This document shows positions 28,211 to 34,798 of a stretch of 34,972 nucleotides of DNA, piece after piece. The stretch lies in the IMG/VR virus record IMGVR_UViG_3300031800_000007, positions 1 to 34,972 of that record. One strand, written 5' to 3'. This DNA comes from a virus. The first letter of the stretch is position 1. Every line of letters starts with the position of its first letter. The position numbers and the translations under genes are program-made. The notes beneath the pieces are model-generated. The model did no database searches, was not told the DNA's origin, and saw only the letters and a list, made by a program, of their open reading frames with translations.

Positions 28211-29553
28211 AGCTGCATCGGCAGCGGCACGCCTTCCAGCCGCTTTACCGCCTGTTGTAGATACGCTTCGCTCAGATCCACACCCACGGCCCGGCGGCCA
28301 AGCCACTGCGCCGCCAACCCCGTGGTGAACGTTCCCGCGAAGGGGTCCAGCACCAATGCCGGGACCGGGTTGCCAGCGCCACAGGTGCAGGTGGCCCTCC
28401 AGCCGAGGGTCGCCGTTTCCCGGTCAGCGTTACATGCCATACCAGAGTCGTTCCTGTCCAGGTTGGCACTATCTGTAGGAGCTACACGATTGAGTGTTAG
28501 TTTCTCCACCACCCGGGCGTATTGGTTACCACACTCGGGGCAGCAACCCCGCTCCGACGTGCTGGCCTGGATGCAGATGCGGGGTAGGTCGCTGGGGAAG
28601 GTGGCGAAGTGGGCGCCGCCGTAGGGCTCCGGGCTGATGTCGTTCCATACGCTCCGGCGGTTGGCGCCACTGCTAAAGTCTTTCATCCCAGCCGTAATCC
28701 CAGTCCCGTGCCCATCATTGAACTTTCCACCGTCGGCGATGAACGGATATGCCTGCCGCGCAAGGCTAGATGCTTGAACCGCCGTCTTCACCGCCTCCGC
28801 ATCGCAGTAGTACCCCATCCCCTTGGTCAGCATGAAAATGTACTCATGGCTGGACGTGCAGCGCCAAGAGCCCTTCCGCAGTACCAGGCCATCGTTATCG
28901 ACGCACTTGGGGCAGCCGGGGCAATCGGTGTATTGAGCTTGCAACTCGGGATCGCGGCTGCTATCAGGATTACGACCGTTGGCTCCTTCCCAAGCTACAA
29001 CTCCAGCCATTTGACCTTGGCTATTACTCCGCCCTGCTGGGCTCACCTTCACACGGCACTGCTCCCAGCGCCAGCCGTTGACCGACTCGGGCATGGCCGA
29101 CTTTTTCGCCCAGATAACCGTGTCGCGCCACGTCCAGCCGTCGTCCTGCAACGCAAGCACCACGCGCTCGGGGATGCCGAGCCGGTTGCCATCGCTCTCG
29201 TTGTTCCGGCCCATGAATGGCTGGCTGCCGGCGTTACTCAGTTGTTTCTCAGATGCGGTCCTGGGGCCGCCACCGCGGTTCTGAGCGCCCATGCTGTCCC
29301 CGAGGTTCAGCCACAGCACCCCGTCATCCCGCAGCACCCGGCGGACCTCCCGGAACACATCCACCAGGTTTGCCACGTAAGCCTCAACGCTGGCCTCTAG
29401 CCCAATACCCTGGTCGTCTAACCCACTGTAGACCCGGAGGCCGTAGTATGGCGGCGACGTGACCACGCAGTGGACGCTCTGGTCCGGCAGAGGGATGCCC
29501 CGGGCGTCGGAGTGGTAGAGCTGCACGATGCCATTGTCGTAGTAGGGGGTCAT
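28207..29553 (-). CDS. DNA methyltransferase, SPPY type, with zinc-ribbon insertions
   Basis: 448 residues. The catalytic motif TSPPYYGLR (32-40) lies N-terminal and the AdoMet site VLDPFAGTFTTGLAAQWLGR near the C-terminus, the beta-class order of N4-cytosine or N6-adenine methylases. DPFAGTFTTG has Phe where many members have Gly. CPGCPKC and CCPECG ... CTCG add Cys clusters of a kind common in phage orphan methylases. No restriction partner is evident, so it likely guards against host cutting or alters regulation. Target base and site cannot be read from sequence. The start overlaps the upstream stop by ATGA. Confidence 0.85.
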   Translation of the reverse strand: MTPYYDNGIVQLYHSDARGIPLPDQSVHCVVTSPPYYGLRVYSGLDDQGIGLEASVEAYVANLVDVFREVRRVLRDDGVLWLNLGDSMGAQNRGGGPRTASEKQLSNAGSQPFMGRNNESDGNRLGIPERVVLALQDDGWTWRDTVIWAKKSAMPESVNGWRWEQCRVKVSPAGRSNSQGQMAGVVAWEGANGRNPDSSRDPELQAQYTDCPGCPKCVDNDGLVLRKGSWRCTSSHEYIFMLTKGMGYYCDAEAVKTAVQASSLARQAYPFIADGGKFNDGHGTGITAGMKDFSSGANRRSVWNDISPEPYGGAHFATFPSDLPRICIQASTSERGCCPECGNQYARVVEKLTLNRVAPTDSANLDRNDSGMACNADRETATLGWRATCTCGAGNPVPALVLDPFAGTFTTGLAAQWLGRRAVGVDLSEAYLQQAVKRLEGVPLPMQL

Positions 29554-30038
29554 TCCTGCACTCTCCCGATCACCCGGCGACCCAGGCTGGCTTCATGCTT
29601 TGCCCGCTCCTGCTCCTCCCGCTCCTCGTAGGTTGTTCCCGCGGTAGGACGGTGGGCCTCTCGGTATCCCACGGCCCTCTTCAGCCAGCCTCTCACATCA
29701 ACCTGCTTATCGTTATACGCGAGATGCGCCTTGCGCCCAACGGCCTTGTCGATTTCGTGTTGAACCTCGTCCACTCCTCCCAGCTCCACCGTATAAGTTT
29801 CGCCAGTACGTTTATAGATAGCCGTGTTCATAGCTTGCCGGAACTCGTCCGTAATCTCAGTCACCCGCTTCGGGCGCCCGGTAGGCGTGCGCTCGGGGGC
29901 GCGAGCAGCGAGGAGACTATCAGCTTCTTCTTGTGTCAGTGCCGCAGCAGGGACCTCCCCCGTGGTGAGCAGGTTCAGTATTGAGTCCAGCTTGTCTACA
30001 ACGTTGAGCTGCATCCAGGCGCGGTCTGCTGCGTTCAT
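29550..30038 (-). CDS. Hypothetical 162-residue protein upstream of the methyltransferase
   Basis: AGGAG lies 7 bases before ATG 30038. An N-terminal helix is followed by an Ala/Glu-rich linker, a central segment (RVTEITDEFRQAMNTAIYK), and a helical Glu/Arg-rich C-terminus. No clear motif. Overlaps with both neighbours (ATGA) place it in one operon with the methyltransferase. A DNA-binding role is possible but unsupported. Confidence 0.6.
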   Translation of the reverse strand: MNAADRAWMQLNVVDKLDSILNLLTTGEVPAAALTQEEADSLLAARAPERTPTGRPKRVTEITDEFRQAMNTAIYKRTGETYTVELGGVDEVQHEIDKAVGRKAHLAYNDKQVDVRGWLKRAVGYREAHRPTAGTTYEEREEQERAKHEASLGRRVIGRVQE

Positions 30039-30235
30039 GGGCGGGCTCCTATAGGCAAAAACAATGGATAGCGATGCATAAGATTACACCAAAACATTTC
30101 GCGCACTCCCGACCCCATTCGGAACACGATATAACTGCCGCATCTAGGACACGGGGGCTCTACTAAGTACGTACTCCGTGCCCCGACCCCGCGGCGGCGA
30201 TTGAGCCGAGTGAGGCTGACGCCTGCTGCGCTCAC
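30035..30235 (-). CDS. 66-residue zinc-ribbon protein
   Basis: GTG at 30235 overlaps the previous stop by GTGA, with GAGG 7 bases upstream. The N-terminus is Arg-rich (SLTRLNRRRGVGARS), followed by PPCPRCGSYIVFR and, later, FWCNLMH. This gives C-x2-C plus C and His ligands. Function unknown; the basic N-terminus could contact nucleic acid. Confidence 0.55.
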   Translation of the reverse strand: MSAAGVSLTRLNRRRGVGARSTYLVEPPCPRCGSYIVFRMGSGVREMFWCNLMHRYPLFLPIGARP

Positions 30236-30480
30236 TGAGTAACCTCGTGAAATAGACGGCATTGCTCGTTGGATCCGTACGGCCCGATAGGGATCAAACT
30301 ATCTAAGATGGCTTTGCCGGGCGATTCCATGTGAGGGACGTTGGTTAGTTCGTAGTTATATGCCAGATGAGCACCCCATATGGGGCATCCGGGCCCGTCC
30401 TCTGGTCCGTAATGAACACACCGGCGGCAGTAGCGGTCTTGGTACAGGTCGCCCTCAGTTCCATTGCTGAAATATCCCAC
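30232..30480 (-). CDS. Conserved-looking Cys-rich phage protein
   Basis: 82 residues from GTG 30480 (GGAGG six bases upstream). The start MGYFSNGTEGDLYQDRYC and the later CRRCVHYG, GCPIWGAHLAYNY and CRLFH pattern match a recurring small phage protein family that I recall from Actinobacteria-type and environmental phages, of unknown function. The Cys arrangement suggests metal binding. Confidence 0.7.
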   Translation of the reverse strand: MGYFSNGTEGDLYQDRYCRRCVHYGPEDGPGCPIWGAHLAYNYELTNVPHMESPGKAILDSLIPIGPYGSNEQCRLFHEVTQ

Positions 30481-30550
30481 TCTGAACCTCCACGGTATAC
30501 GGAATCTTGCGGGCCTCCATGCAACGCTGCCGGAGACAGTGGTAGGTCAA
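30455..30550 (-). CDS. Possible 31-residue Cys peptide
   Basis: A TTG at 30550, preceded by a GGAAGGGG run, opens MTYHCLRQRCMEARKIPYTV and ends at TGA 30455, overlapping the next gene by 26 bases. The frame is open further upstream without a good start. It is the most plausible reading of the 272-bp gap 30481-30752, which otherwise shows only short direct repeats and a TAAGG/ACACCG repeat. Confidence 0.35.
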   Translation of the reverse strand: MTYHCLRQRCMEARKIPYTVEVQSGIFQQWN

Positions 30551-30752
30551 CGCCCCCCCTTCCCCCCTCAAAGGGGATGGTTGGGCTAGGTCAACGCTGA
30601 CTCCCCGGACTGACTGCCTATTTAACTGGGGTGGTCGAGAACGTCCGACTGCATCCCTAACCTTACGGTGTCGGCACCCCAGTGTCAGTTGCTGGTTGTT
30701 TCTTGGCCACCGTCGCCAGCTTGCTCTGTCAGCCTAGCCCCCTACGGTGTCC

Positions 30753-30935
30753 TTACCAGGTTGTGTCGTTAGCCGGATAGTTGCCGTGGTCAAGCCATTT
30801 CTCTAAGCAATCACGGTTACAGAACCGTCGCGTTATGGTGGACTGGCCTTTAAAGATGCTCAGAGTTACTCGGCTCCGCCCGACAACGTTGGCACAGTAC
30901 CCGCAATTGAGTCTGTTCATCTGTGCCACCGGCAT
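30753..30935 (-). CDS. 60-residue treble-clef zinc protein
   Basis: AGGAGG five bases before ATG 30935. Contains LNCGYCANVVGRSRVTLSIF and RRFCNRDCLEKWLDHG: C-x2-C and C-x3-C, a treble-clef pattern similar to the second zinc site of the sigma-like protein upstream. It lies just after the large terminator hairpin, so it heads the middle operon. Function unknown. Confidence 0.65.
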   Translation of the reverse strand: MPVAQMNRLNCGYCANVVGRSRVTLSIFKGQSTITRRFCNRDCLEKWLDHGNYPANDTTW

Positions 30936-30986
30936 TTAGACCTCCTGCAAGAATAAAGCTCCTGCCCTGATTGGCCTGCGGAAAAG

Positions 30987-31066
30987 GCAAAGAAAAACCG
31001 CTTCTCCAAGCTGCCGTTGCTTCCGAGACTGCTATATGCAATCTCACGGCAGCCTGGAAGCAGCGG
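30987..31066 (-). terminator. Strong hairpin terminator after the sigma-like gene
   Basis: On the minus strand 31066-31046 pairs with 31017-30998 over roughly 20 positions with few mismatches, including a perfect GCTGCCGT/ACGGCAGC. An inner hairpin GAGATTGC-ATATA-GCAGTCTC sits in the loop. TTTTTCTTT follows the 3' arm. It would end the early operon. The inner stem makes it unusually elaborate, so an antitermination or processing role is possible. Confidence 0.75.
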
Positions 31067-31093
31067 CCGTTGGTGCAATCCTGCTTTAGTATA

Positions 31094-31903
31094 TCACATT
31101 ACTCTGCTTGATTGCTTAGCAGAAGCCCGGTATCTCCAGATCCCAGTTCGAGTGCTATTTGCATAAAAGCAAGCCTTATTATGGAAAAGTGCATATTGAG
31201 TACGCCCATGAGTTTTGGTAAAACTGGTCAGTTGTGACGGCCGACGAGAGAATTTTATGCCACATCCGTCACACACGGCCACAATCTGGCTCTTTAATTC
31301 AAGGTGAACCAAGCACCAATCTGATTGTGGCAATGATGGCTCCCCGCATAGAAGGCATGCACCTATTTCGGTTTGAAATTGACATGACCAGGCTGCTAAA
31401 CGGCCAAGGTGTTTGAACTCCGCACTCCTGAGAGCCCTGAAGGCGGCAGCCAGATACCGTCTCCGGAGTCGCATCACAAATTCGTAGGAGAAAGTATCTG
31501 GGTATATCTGTTGTAGTAGAAGACACAACTCCCCACGGGCCAAGGCCGCTCTTTTATCCGCGTGGTTATCAAGATACATAAACGGTCGGAGAAAGTGTGC
31601 TCGTGTGGGATGACGTAGTTTGCGTAAGCCTTTCATCTCTATTTGTCTTATACGCTCTCTGCTTACCCCAAACGCTACACCTACTTGGTCAAAACGCAGG
31701 CCCTCCCCTGTCCGAAGGCCGAAGTGCATCATAATGACCCGCGCTTCCCTCTCTGAGAGGGTATGAAGCGCCTGACGAATTGCCCAAATCACGGTATGTC
31801 CGTCTGGATTCTCCCAGATAAACCGGGGGCGGTCAGAGAAAGCTAGAAAGTTCTCGCCGAAAATCGCCGATAGCAGCCTTTCAGCCTGTTTTCGTTGACT
31901 CAT
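31094..31903 (-). CDS. Sigma-70 region 4 protein with C-terminal zinc motifs
   Basis: 269 residues. Residues 45-101 match sigma region 4 closely: LSEREARVIMMHFGL, then a helix-turn-helix (FDQVGVAFGVSRERIRQIEM) ending KGLRKLRHPT. Regions 1-3, including the -10-binding region 2, are absent. Residues 100-180 are helical. Then C183/C186/C197/H200 and C211/C214/H241/C245 form two zinc sites, the second treble-clef-like. It is the last gene before the terminator and may bind -35 elements or RNA polymerase to control middle or late genes. It is not a complete sigma factor. Confidence 0.8.
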   Translation of the reverse strand: MSQRKQAERLLSAIFGENFLAFSDRPRFIWENPDGHTVIWAIRQALHTLSEREARVIMMHFGLRTGEGLRFDQVGVAFGVSRERIRQIEMKGLRKLRHPTRAHFLRPFMYLDNHADKRAALARGELCLLLQQIYPDTFSYEFVMRLRRRYLAAAFRALRSAEFKHLGRLAAWSCQFQTEIGACLLCGEPSLPQSDWCLVHLELKSQIVAVCDGCGIKFSRRPSQLTSFTKTHGRTQYALFHNKACFYANSTRTGIWRYRASAKQSSRVM

Positions 31904-32063
31904 GCTTCCCTTCCCGCTTCCGCTTGTTGGTAAAGGCGCCGCCGAAGATCGAGTTCACGAAGTGCCGGATCTCCCCGCAGAACTTACACACTCCAGGGCT
32001 CGTGGGCCCGTTGGACGGCTCTATGATCCAGTAGTGGACGCAGGCCGCGGTCTCAGTTGCCAT
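31881..32063 (-). CDS. 60-residue zinc-finger-like protein
   Basis: Starts MATETAACVHYWIIEPSNG; CVH and CKFCGEIRHF give one C-x-H plus C-x2-C site. The pattern CVHxWxIEPxNGPTSxGxCKxCGExR is common in small phage and bacterial proteins of unknown role. A basic tail (NKRKREGKHESTKTG) follows. GGAAG precedes the ATG. It overlaps the sigma-like gene by 23 bases. Confidence 0.65.
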   Translation of the reverse strand: MATETAACVHYWIIEPSNGPTSPGVCKFCGEIRHFVNSIFGGAFTNKRKREGKHESTKTG

Positions 32064-32499
32064 CTAACTTCCGCCCGAACTTGAGACGACCGCGGCCCGG
32101 GAGCTTGGCCCTATCAACGATGTCGGCCACAGCCCTGATCCGCCGAGCTATCGGATGGACCTTGGTCATGTTGAAACTCTCTTGATGGTCAACCTCCCTC
32201 GTCTCGGTCCATGCAGAGGTGTAGCACTTCTGCAAGTCGGAATCCGGCATCGCTTCTTTCAACGCTACGAGTATGGCGGGGTTATAAGATGGCTTGCCAG
32301 GTACGAGCTCGCAGATGTAGACCTCGCTGGGAATGCTGGGGAACTGGGCGCCGAGGGCTTCCATCCGGCGGTAGATTTCTTGCTCGAGCCGACCAGCAAC
32401 GCCCTGATAGTATTCCACTTGGTTAGACATGGTCTCGTACTCGAACAAGAGTTGGTCGTCGTTGAGAACCGCGTTGCGGGCATCCCTCTCTGTGGTCAT
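32053..32499 (-). CDS. Hypothetical 148-residue protein in the RecT operon
   Basis: AAGGAGG seven bases before ATG 32499. Helical and charged with a central coiled stretch (EYYQGVAGRLEQEIYRRMEAL) and a basic end (RAKLPGRGRLKFGRK). Location just after the annealing protein suggests a recombination accessory, but sequence gives no proof. No nuclease motif seen. Confidence 0.6.
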   Translation of the reverse strand: MTTERDARNAVLNDDQLLFEYETMSNQVEYYQGVAGRLEQEIYRRMEALGAQFPSIPSEVYICELVPGKPSYNPAILVALKEAMPDSDLQKCYTSAWTETREVDHQESFNMTKVHPIARRIRAVADIVDRAKLPGRGRLKFGRKLDGN

Positions 32500-32666
32500 T
32501 CCCGGGCCTCCTTCTCTGCCTTACTTAACTCCAGGTCGGCCATGACCAGGAGAATCTTGCCAATTGCTCGAAGGGTTGCTACCTGCTGTTGATCTGGTCG
32601 ATCTGATGGGTTATGTAGACTTAGATCAGCGTTCTTGAGAATCACCCTCAACTCACTTAGGACCAT
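32496..32666 (-). CDS. 56-residue helical protein downstream of recT
   Basis: ATG 32666 lies 2 bases after the RecT stop, with AAGGGG eight bases upstream, and the stop overlaps the next ATG by ATGA. The product is MVLSELRVILKNADLSLHN, then DRPDQQQVATLRAIGKILLV, then an acidic helix. No family recognised; probably two helices. Confidence 0.6.
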   Translation of the reverse strand: MVLSELRVILKNADLSLHNPSDRPDQQQVATLRAIGKILLVMADLELSKAEKEARE

Positions 32667-32668
32667 GG

Positions 32669-33946
32669 TTAAGCCCCTTCTCTTTCGGCTCGTTGCGCCG
32701 CCGCCTCTCCAGCGAGGAATTGCTGGTACTCCGCGTCGTCGGGTGGTAGTTCAGGTGCCTCCGCGTCCGCCGGTGGCTGTGTGTCCGGCTCAGGGCCAGT
32801 GGGAGGGGTTGCTAACAGGGTCACCGCCCGCAACATCTGGACCGGCTCCATCTTGCTCCACGTCTTGCCATTGAAGTTGTCTTTGAGCCAAGTGTCGGCT
32901 TCGGGCTTTTTGTACTCACCGAACCGAGACTCGTAGGCCGTCCTGAAAGCGACTGCCTCCACGTTCCCGAACCGGCACCACTCGTTGGTTCCCTCAATCT
33001 TGTGGGACGCCTGGACGGCGCCCCAGTTGGTTTCACTCACGAACCATGTCGTGTCGTGTTCGGGGCAGGCGCCGAGGTCTCCCTGGGCCAACGCCTTGTT
33101 GTCTTCCTCAACAACCCGGGCAGTCCCTTCGATGACGTTGGGTTCATCCCCCTCGTGTAGAATCTCGATCCCTTCCAACCCCATCGGCTTGGCCACGGGT
33201 CCGAACATTTGCTCCCGCATCCGCCGTTCCCCCCGCTTCTGAGCCATTTCGATTTGCCGGTTGATGAGCGGCAAACGTTCACGGGCCCGCGCGATGTTTT
33301 TTGAATTGGCAATCAATCGCTCCCCCTCCCCGTCCAACACGCGGCCCATGCCTTCCACGACGGCGCCACTCGCCATGTCCTCACCGATGCAAATTTGAAT
33401 AACATCCTTCGGTTTCATGGCGCCTACCTTCAACCAGTAGGATTCCTCCTCCGTCGTCGGCGGACGATAGCGAACGCTTATAAAGTGGCCGGCCGCATTA
33501 TCCAGCCGACGCCGCCCGGCAATGGTAATGTAGGGGCGGCCCTGGTAGGGCATGATCTCGCCCATCAACGGATCCAGCCGGTAGGCCAAGGCCACTTGCG
33601 CCAAGAGCGCCAACTGGTCCGAAGACTGGTCCTTGTCAGGGAATAATCCAAGATTCATGGCTCGGTTCACAGTGGCCAGGGCTGTCGCTTGATCCGTGAT
33701 GGGCGCCAGTGCTGTTACTTCCTTCTGGGTCACAATATCTACCTCCCTCGTTGTTCCGTCTGGATGGGCTAAGAACTTGGTCCCGGTGTCTTTCTTCTGG
33801 TAGGTCTGGTGCGCTGGGTCGTCTATACAGGTTAGGACATAATCTCGCGGCCCTCCACCTGCCTTGAGTGGCATCCGAAACCGCCCACCGCAATCGCCGC
33901 AGTGGTGCGAGTTGGGGGTGACCCCTGCGGGGACTGGGTAAATCAT
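32669..33946 (-). CDS. RecT-like single-strand annealing protein with an N-terminal zinc cluster
   Basis: 425 residues. The RecT/Red-beta-type core spans about 90-300 (LDPLMGEIMPYQGRPYITIA, GRRRLDNAAGHFISVRYR, then IQICIGEDMASGAVVEGMG). Residues 14-46 carry HHCGDCGG and LTCIDDPAH, giving C16, C19, C40, H46, a metal site I do not expect in RecT. A Pro/Glu-rich C-terminal tail follows. It anneals single strands in recombination and replication restart. No exonuclease gene such as recE or exo is apparent nearby, though VRR-NUC lies 5 kb away. The start overlaps its upstream gene by ATGA. Confidence 0.8.
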   Translation of the reverse strand: MIYPVPAGVTPNSHHCGDCGGRFRMPLKAGGGPRDYVLTCIDDPAHQTYQKKDTGTKFLAHPDGTTREVDIVTQKEVTALAPITDQATALATVNRAMNLGLFPDKDQSSDQLALLAQVALAYRLDPLMGEIMPYQGRPYITIAGRRRLDNAAGHFISVRYRPPTTEEESYWLKVGAMKPKDVIQICIGEDMASGAVVEGMGRVLDGEGERLIANSKNIARARERLPLINRQIEMAQKRGERRMREQMFGPVAKPMGLEGIEILHEGDEPNVIEGTARVVEEDNKALAQGDLGACPEHDTTWFVSETNWGAVQASHKIEGTNEWCRFGNVEAVAFRTAYESRFGEYKKPEADTWLKDNFNGKTWSKMEPVQMLRAVTLLATPPTGPEPDTQPPADAEAPELPPDDAEYQQFLAGEAAAQRAEREGA

Positions 33947-34242
33947 GCCGGGTCCGTGGCCTTGGCTATGGCTTCTTTCCCTGACTCAAGGATGTCAAGG
34001 AAGTGGGCCCGGCGTAGCTTGCTGGTCAAGACCCCATTCCCTACCATGTCTTTGACTACCTCCAGCAGCTCCGGGGCAGCGGCTATGAGTCGGGCATTGG
34101 CTTCTTCCGTGGGCCACCCTTTAACACTTATAGGGTCTGGTTGAAGATAGACAGCAGCAACCACAACTTCCTTTGACCCTATTACTTCAATCCGCCCTAA
34201 TTGTTTCCAATCTGGGATTATCCACGGTCCTGGTGTGTGCAT
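33943..34242 (-). CDS. Conserved-looking small phage protein (MHTPGPW family)
   Basis: 99 residues. GGAGGAGG at good spacing before ATG 34242. Begins MHTPGPWIIPDWKQLGR and contains PTEEANARLIAAAPELLEVV, a pattern common to a small protein family found in many phages near replication genes, with no known function. Longer frames upstream lack a ribosome binding site. Confidence 0.7.
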   Translation of the reverse strand: MHTPGPWIIPDWKQLGRIEVIGSKEVVVAAVYLQPDPISVKGWPTEEANARLIAAAPELLEVVKDMVGNGVLTSKLRRAHFLDILESGKEAIAKATDPA

Positions 34243-34252
34243 AATCCTCCTC

Positions 34253-34411
34253 CTAGTTTCTGGAAAGGGTGGCGCAACTTGCTTGTAGCTCGGGCCACCG
34301 GCGCACCATTGAGAGAACAAGGCTGTGGAAAACTCCAGGAAATGGTGGCTGGTCGTGGTCGTACTTCCAAGAGGGCCATTCTATGATGTTAGACAGATAG
34401 GTAGGGATCAT
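34253..34411 (-). CDS. 52-residue hypothetical protein in the early operon
   Basis: AAGGAG eight bases before ATG 34411. The product MIPTYLSNIIEWPSWKYDHD, then PFPGVFHSLVLSMVRRWPEL, is aromatic-rich and helical at the end. It ends 10 bases before the next ATG. No family is known to me. Confidence 0.55.
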   Translation of the reverse strand: MIPTYLSNIIEWPSWKYDHDQPPFPGVFHSLVLSMVRRWPELQASCATLSRN

Positions 34412-34432
34412 TTGTGTCTCTCCTTCGTCCCG

Positions 34433-34573
34433 TTATCCCCTTGGCGGCCATTCTCGTTGTGGGCAATTGTGGTAGCGACATTCAAATCCTTCCTTGCCAC
34501 TGCCGCCTGGGGCCTTTGCCATTGCTTTGACCTTGCCACATCCAGCGCAGATTATCACTTCGGTTTTCCTCAT
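34433..34573 (-). CDS. 46-residue zinc-ribbon protein
   Basis: AGGAGGGAACAAG directly before ATG 34573, the same leader form as the gene ahead. VIICAGCGKVKAM and FECRYHNCPQREW form C-x2-C and C-x4-C, a small zinc ribbon. Function unknown; the basic character suggests nucleic-acid contact. Confidence 0.65.
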   Translation of the reverse strand: MRKTEVIICAGCGKVKAMAKAPGGSGKEGFECRYHNCPQREWPPRG

Positions 34574-34597
34574 CTTGTTCCCTCCTACTTTCTATTG

Positions 34598-34649
34598 CCC
34601 CGGCTTTGGCCGAGGCCTGCGGGTTACGCCCGGTGTCGGCTTCACCGGG
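34598..34649 (-). promoter_or_regulatory. Tandem GC-rich hairpins between early genes
   Basis: On the minus strand CCCGGTG/CACCGGG (34649-34629) is a 7-bp stem with a 7-base loop, and CCTCGGC-CAAA-GCCGGGG (34615-34598) a 7-bp stem with a tetraloop. They fill the 87-bp gap before the zinc-ribbon gene. No U tract follows. They could be leader structures that affect mRNA stability or downstream translation. Confidence 0.45.
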
Positions 34650-34660
34650 TGCCATCCCCT

Positions 34661-34798
34661 CTAGGTTGGCGGGTTGTAGGTCCAGCCGGTTTCTCCGACT
34701 TTGTGGCCTTCCATGTAGCGAAACTCATAAGCGAGTTTCCCATGAAGTTCCGCGCTATTCCCGGTGTACTCAATCTTGTCCCCTTTGAAGTATTCCAT
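34661..34798 (-). CDS. First early gene, 45-residue hypothetical protein
   Basis: ATG 34798 with GGAGGGG at good spacing (GGAGGGGAACAAG). The product MEYFKGDKIEYTGNSAELHG, then KLAYEFRYMEGHKVGETGW, is beta-prone. It is the first gene of the leftward early operon, with the junction promoter 28-63 bases upstream. Longer frames starting upstream lie over the promoter and are not credible. Function unknown. Confidence 0.65.
   Translation of the reverse strand: MEYFKGDKIEYTGNSAELHGKLAYEFRYMEGHKVGETGWTYNPPT

Noticed and set aside
34482-34655. 57-codon frame MAPGEAD overlapping the zinc-ribbon gene
   Set aside because: AGAGGGG directly abuts the ATG, leaving no spacing; it covers the hairpins and the better-supported gene in another frame.
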